The translations under genes were made by a program, and so were the position numbers. The notes beneath the pieces were generated by a model. The model was not told the origin of the DNA. It did no database searches and was given only the letters and a program-made list of their open reading frames with translations. A stretch of DNA of 10,384 nucleotides, from positions 15,972 to 26,355 of the forward strand of contig PCDB01000022.1 of the NCBI GenBank assembly GCA_002591625.1, given 5' to 3'. How positions within the stretch are numbered: the stretch's first letter is position 1; every line of letters starts with the position of its first letter. Source of the stretch: Porticoccaceae bacterium. GTDB taxonomy: Bacteria > Pseudomonadota > Gammaproteobacteria > Pseudomonadales > Porticoccaceae. Shown here in pieces: positions 7,589 to 10,384 of the stretch.

Positions 7589-7976
7589 TCAAGGAGGCTT
7601 TACTTTACTCGAAGTGTTGGTTGCAGGATTCATCTTATTCCTTGTGATTAACTCGTCTACGATGATTTATCGGGCAGCCCTTCTCAGTAGCGGGAAGGCA
7701 GAGAAATCGTTAATGATTACATCTGCTGTACCATCTATCAGAATGATAATTTCTGATATTTTTCGCGAAAATGGCCACTCTGCTGCTAGAGCCGGCGAGG
7801 GGAAGTTTGGTGAGCTTACTTATCTTTGGACAGCGAAATTACGTTATGAGGGTTTGCCGAAAGAAACCCTTGAATCAAGGCCTAGAAATCTCCGTTATTA
7901 TTTATGGGAAGTTAGACTGACAATTAAAAAAGGTAACCTTGCTAGAAGATATACATTTAATGAGGTTACGTCGTGA
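7578..7976 (+). CDS. gspI: Minor pseudopilin, GspI-like
   Basis: 132 residues. Seven-residue leader MRSNQGG, then F8-T-L-L-E12-VLVAG: cleavage at G7|F8 with Glu at +5, followed by a hydrophobic helix (about 8-30). FTLLEVLVA is the typical GspI N-terminus. The body is small, fitting the GspI size. Known family role: GspI nucleates the tip complex with GspJ and GspK. Translation starts at TTG, 11 nt inside gspH, with the strong ribosome site noted at 7568-7574. The stop overlaps the next start (GTGA). The C-terminal half is rich in charged residues (KLRYEGLPKETLESRPRNLR) and has no motif I recognise, so the exact H/I/J label depends on order. Confidence 0.72.
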   Translation: MRSNQGGFTLLEVLVAGFILFLVINSSTMIYRAALLSSGKAEKSLMITSAVPSIRMIISDIFRENGHSAARAGEGKFGELTYLWTAKLRYEGLPKETLESRPRNLRYYLWEVRLTIKKGNLARRYTFNEVTS

Positions 7977-8668
7977 TTAAAAATCAGGGTTTCACCCTAG
8001 TTGAGTTGTTGGTCACGATGTCATTATTATCGATGATTATTTTGATTGGTTCGTCGGCTTTTAGTATGTTTAGTCAGCGCTGGGATGGGCAGCTTGGAAA
8101 TTTCGACAAGTCAGCTCGTGATGCACGCAATGTCATGCTCGTGCAGAACATTCTTGATAGTTTGGTGCCATATGTTACAGATGATACTGATGGAGGTCCC
8201 GTAATATATTTTGAGGGAAATCGCAATGGTTTTGTCTCTGTTTCTAGTCAATCCATTCAAAGTCCAGAAGATTATGCTGTTATTCGATTCTCCGTGAAAC
8301 AAAACATCGATTTGACCTTTGATGTGGTTTACGAAGAATGGCCTATGAAAGAAGAGCTTCTTTTAGAGATTGGCCATCCTTTGGCATTCTCGAGTCCTTT
8401 GGTGTTGTTCGAGTCGGTCGAGAACCCCGTTTTTGAATACTTCGGAACTCCGACCGTGTCTGAGAGACTGGCCGGCGACGGCCTGGCTGAAGCTCCACAT
8501 CGTTGGAGTGCAGCCTATGATGGCGTTGAAGCGATGTTTGCACCCATCAAGGCGAGGCTTAGTTTCGATATCGGTTCAAACCAGTATGAGTTACTTGCAA
8601 ATGTAGCTACTCAACCCGACGGACTTTTATCCAGATATCAAGTGGGCGATGATGACTGTAATTGTTAG
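7973..8668 (+). CDS. gspJ: Minor pseudopilin, GspJ-like
   Basis: 231 residues, in the GspJ size range and larger than the two preceding pseudopilins. Leader MIKNQG, cleavage G6|F7, mature FTLVELLVTM with Glu11 as +5, then a hydrophobic helix (about 7-28). The globular part includes VIYFEGNRNGFVSVSSQSI, similar in style to the GspJ core, and ends with the acidic, cysteine-containing tail GDDDCNC. GspJ binds GspI and GspK at the pseudopilus tip. GTG start at 7973 with a GAGG site at 7962-7965 (7-nt spacing); 4-nt overlap with gspI and 20-nt overlap with gspK. The two C-terminal Cys are an oddity; they lie where the gene overlaps gspK, so that overlap may constrain them. Confidence 0.78.
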   Translation: MIKNQGFTLVELLVTMSLLSMIILIGSSAFSMFSQRWDGQLGNFDKSARDARNVMLVQNILDSLVPYVTDDTDGGPVIYFEGNRNGFVSVSSQSIQSPEDYAVIRFSVKQNIDLTFDVVYEEWPMKEELLLEIGHPLAFSSPLVLFESVENPVFEYFGTPTVSERLAGDGLAEAPHRWSAAYDGVEAMFAPIKARLSFDIGSNQYELLANVATQPDGLLSRYQVGDDDCNC

Positions 8669-9587
8669 GACGGTTCGCCGCTACCCAAGCCACCCCACTG
8701 CTCAGAGTGGGGTTGCATTGCTCCAGGTCCTTCTTCTCGGAGCCATTTTTTCCATTATGGGAATACAATTTTCGCAAACTGCGCGTGATCAAATTTTGAT
8801 TGCTGAACAATATGAAAACCGCGTTCTTGGCCAACTTGCAGCTCACTCGGCCATTAACGAACTGATATTTTTCCAATTATCGGGGGCATTCTTTCGAGTA
8901 TCTGCCGACATTGATGAACAGGGAGAAGAATGGTCTTCACCGCCGAGTGTTAACCTACATGGCGAACCAATCAAATGGGGCGACGGCGTAACATTGATCG
9001 TTCAAGATCTTAATGGTTTGCTCCCGCTTCTGTTCCCAGAACATTTTCTTTGGCAGAGAGCACTGCATAGATTAAATATTCCACCACAAGAGGTTAAACG
9101 TTATCTTGGTACATGGCAGGACCTGCAAGACAAGGACACCAGGAGCTGGCTGGCAGGAGACCAAGAACCTGCTGCTTTGGATTCGGGACAACGCTACATA
9201 AACGCTTATGCACAAAATAATAAAGTTTTAGAGTGGGTATTTAACGATCGCAGAGAAATTTTCAAGAGACTAAATCATTTTTCCCACATTCACGCTGATT
9301 ATTCTTCAAATCTCCTAAATGTGCCAGATACGCTGCTTGAAATTCTTTTTGAACCTGAAACAGGTGCTGCCATCCGCGATCTCAGAGAAAAGGGCGACAA
9401 CAGCCGGGTACTATTGAGAGAGCTATTACCCAACAGCTTTGACATGGAAGAACTGAATGTTGCAAATTCAAGTAAGATGAAGGTTAGCGTTAGCGTTCAA
9501 GTGGGATCTTCTGTTTGGCAAGAGCACAGGATTATACATTTGACACCTGTAATGAAAAACCCGTTCCAAATCCTTGTAAACAATTGA
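8649..9587 (+). CDS. gspK: Minor pseudopilin GspK-like (tip subunit)
   Basis: 312 residues, the usual GspK length and much larger than other pseudopilins. A long 21-residue leader ends at SG, and the mature protein begins V22-A-L-L-Q26: position +5 is Gln, not Glu, as expected because GspK caps the tip and normally lacks Glu5. A membrane helix spans about 22-42. Family features seen: VTLIVQDLNGLLPLLFP (114-130), GTWQDLQDKDT (154-164) at the place of the usual DWxDxD loop, YINAYAQNNKVLEWV (183-197), and LLNVPDTLLEILF further on. ATG codons at 8649 and 8652 are both possible starts. The gene lies 20 nt inside gspJ. The last pseudopilin of the tight gspG-gspK run. Confidence 0.85.
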   Translation: MMTVIVRTVRRYPSHPTAQSGVALLQVLLLGAIFSIMGIQFSQTARDQILIAEQYENRVLGQLAAHSAINELIFFQLSGAFFRVSADIDEQGEEWSSPPSVNLHGEPIKWGDGVTLIVQDLNGLLPLLFPEHFLWQRALHRLNIPPQEVKRYLGTWQDLQDKDTRSWLAGDQEPAALDSGQRYINAYAQNNKVLEWVFNDRREIFKRLNHFSHIHADYSSNLLNVPDTLLEILFEPETGAAIRDLREKGDNSRVLLRELLPNSFDMEELNVANSSKMKVSVSVQVGSSVWQEHRIIHLTPVMKNPFQILVNN

Positions 9588-9612
9588 CTTTTGCCAATAT
9601 TCTTTATCTAAT
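9584..9612 (+). promoter_or_regulatory. Predicted sigma70-type promoter for the gspL-like gene
   Basis: TTGACT (9584-9589) and TCTAAT (9607-9612) each match five of six consensus bases and are separated by exactly 17 nt. The -35 box overlaps the gspK stop codon (9585-9587). Transcription would begin near 9619, giving a leader of about 60 nt before TTG 9679. It is the best promoter match I found in the window and sits in the only sizeable gap within the secretion block. Confidence 0.6.
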
Positions 9613-9628
9613 CTGGCTATCTAGTGTA

Positions 9629-9655
9629 TTGGTGCCGCGATCGTCGGGGTACCAA
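9629..9655 (+). repeat. Stem-loop in the leader of the gspL-like gene
   Basis: TTGGTGCC (9629-9636) pairs with GGTACCAA (9648-9655), eight pairs including one G-U. Inside, a single G/G mismatch (9637/9647) is followed by CGA/TCG (9638-9640 with 9644-9646) closing a 3-nt loop. No T-tract follows, so it is not an intrinsic terminator. As it lies between the predicted start of transcription and the GGAG at 9664-9667, it may influence mRNA stability or translation. Confidence 0.6.
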
Positions 9656-9678
9656 CCGTTCATGGAGTAATTAAAAAA

Positions 9679-10359
9679 TTGATACTAGAGGGAATTAAGA
9701 AGAAAATAGCCTCTTGGCTTGCCGTGAAACTTATAGGGCGAGTGGGCTTCTACTCGAATGGGATTTGGGAGTTTAAGCGAGCCGATGACTCAGTAGAGCT
9801 TTTCCGGGCGCCTGACAGTCCCTCTGCTAAGTGGATATTAATATTTGGGCGAGATCACTACTTCGAGTCTGTTAAAGACTACCCAATTGGTCAATTAAAT
9901 GATTTGAGAAAGATCATAAAAAATGAGCCGTGGCGATTTCCATACGAAGGAGAGCGGTTTGATAGGATTGAACGTCTTTCTCCTCAAGCTCATCGGGTCA
10001 CTTCTTGGATTGTTAGAAAAGAGTTGATAAATGGTGTTGATGGCAGGCCTCTGTTCGTGGTTCCGGAGAGTGCATGTTTCCCAAGTTTGGCCGTCGGAGA
10101 ACCTTTGTCCCTGCAAAGGTTGGGTCAAGAGCTCAACGTGGCGGAGACACCGGAAGGACTTATCTCCACTTTGGGTCAGCGTACTCTTTTCAATCGTCAA
10201 ATTGGGGTGCCTGATGAAAATGAGGGTGAGAGTTTAGGGGATTGCAGACGGCTATCGGAAGCCCAAACAGCTTCCGCGTTATTGGCGGGCTTGAAACAAA
10301 TATTTTTTGCATTACTATCTTCATCTAATGCAGTAGAAAATAACATTAAAAAATTATGA
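9679..10359 (+). CDS. Short GspL/PilM-like cytoplasmic-domain protein
   Basis: 226 residues. I do not recognise it with certainty. The segment KWILIFGRDHYFESVKDYPIGQ... (51 onward) through WRFPYEGERFDRIERL (85-100) and a following RVTSWIVRKELI resembles the pattern in GspL and PilM actin-like domains: a beta strand, R-x-H, a helix ending near a P-F/P-Y turn, then a strand with alternating charges. In a T2SS, GspL's cytoplasmic domain binds GspE and anchors it to the membrane. A weakly hydrophobic helix (about 198-214, with one Lys) lies close to the C-terminus, but no periplasmic domain follows, whereas full GspL is about 380-400 residues. The start is TTG 9679 with GGAG at 9664-9667 (11-nt spacing, long); no ATG or GTG is available back to the in-frame stop at 9622. 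It sits where gspL is expected, after gspK. Confidence 0.5.
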   Translation: MILEGIKKKIASWLAVKLIGRVGFYSNGIWEFKRADDSVELFRAPDSPSAKWILIFGRDHYFESVKDYPIGQLNDLRKIIKNEPWRFPYEGERFDRIERLSPQAHRVTSWIVRKELINGVDGRPLFVVPESACFPSLAVGEPLSLQRLGQELNVAETPEGLISTLGQRTLFNRQIGVPDENEGESLGDCRRLSEAQTASALLAGLKQIFFALLSSSNAVENNIKKL

Positions 10360-10384
10360 TTAATCAAATTCAAGTAAATTAAAT

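Noticed and set aside
3879..9587. Type IV pilus or MSHA pilus cluster instead of T2SS
   Set aside because: The GspG calcium-loop C-terminus, the H-I-J-K minor pseudopilin set and the large Glu5-lacking GspK fit T2SS; no pilT, pilC-type order or MSHA genes are present.

Overview
The window carries one co-oriented (+ strand) stretch with two functional blocks. The left block (1-3653) is the end of a surface or exopolysaccharide cluster: a GT4 glycosyltransferase cut by the window's left edge, an AsnB-type glutamine amidotransferase, and a WecG/TagA/CpsF (GT26) glycosyltransferase. The right block (3879-10359) is a type II secretion (T2SS)-like pseudopilus and motor cluster in the order G-E-F-H-I-J-K, followed by a short GspL/PilM-like gene. 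No rRNA, tRNA, CRISPR array, transposase or phage gene was seen. No gene on the minus strand is supported.

The gene content (full GspE/F/G/H/I/J/K set beside a polysaccharide cluster) suggests a didermic, Gram-negative proteobacterium. Base composition looks moderate and slightly AT-leaning by eye, and a gammaproteobacterium is my guess. Clusters of GT4 + amidotransferase + GT26 are common in exopolysaccharide loci, including exosortase-linked ones, but no exosortase or PEP-CTERM gene is in view, so that link is only a possibility.

Layout: GT4 (to 992), 3-nt gap, asnB-like (996-2846), 63-nt gap with a small hairpin, GT26 (2910-3653), then a 225-nt gap with a -10-like box and a strong ribosome binding site leading into gspG. 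From gspG to gspK every junction overlaps or is 1 nt apart, which implies one transcript with coupled translation. A 91-nt gap follows gspK. It holds a good sigma70-type promoter overlapping the gspK stop, then a 27-nt hairpin in the predicted leader of the last gene.

How the parts work together: GspE (ATPase) and GspF (inner-membrane platform) would drive assembly of a pseudopilus whose major subunit is GspG and whose tip is GspH/I/J/K. Four of the five pseudopilins show a G|(F/V)T-L-x-E prepilin site; GspK has G|VALLQ, lacking Glu5 as that family usually does. A GspL-type protein would couple GspE to the membrane complex; the candidate here resembles only a cytoplasmic domain and ends without a periplasmic half. 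GspC, the secretin GspD, GspM and the prepilin peptidase are not in the window. The most interesting points are the G-first gene order, the truncated GspL-like protein with its own promoter and structured leader, and the juxtaposition with a polysaccharide locus.
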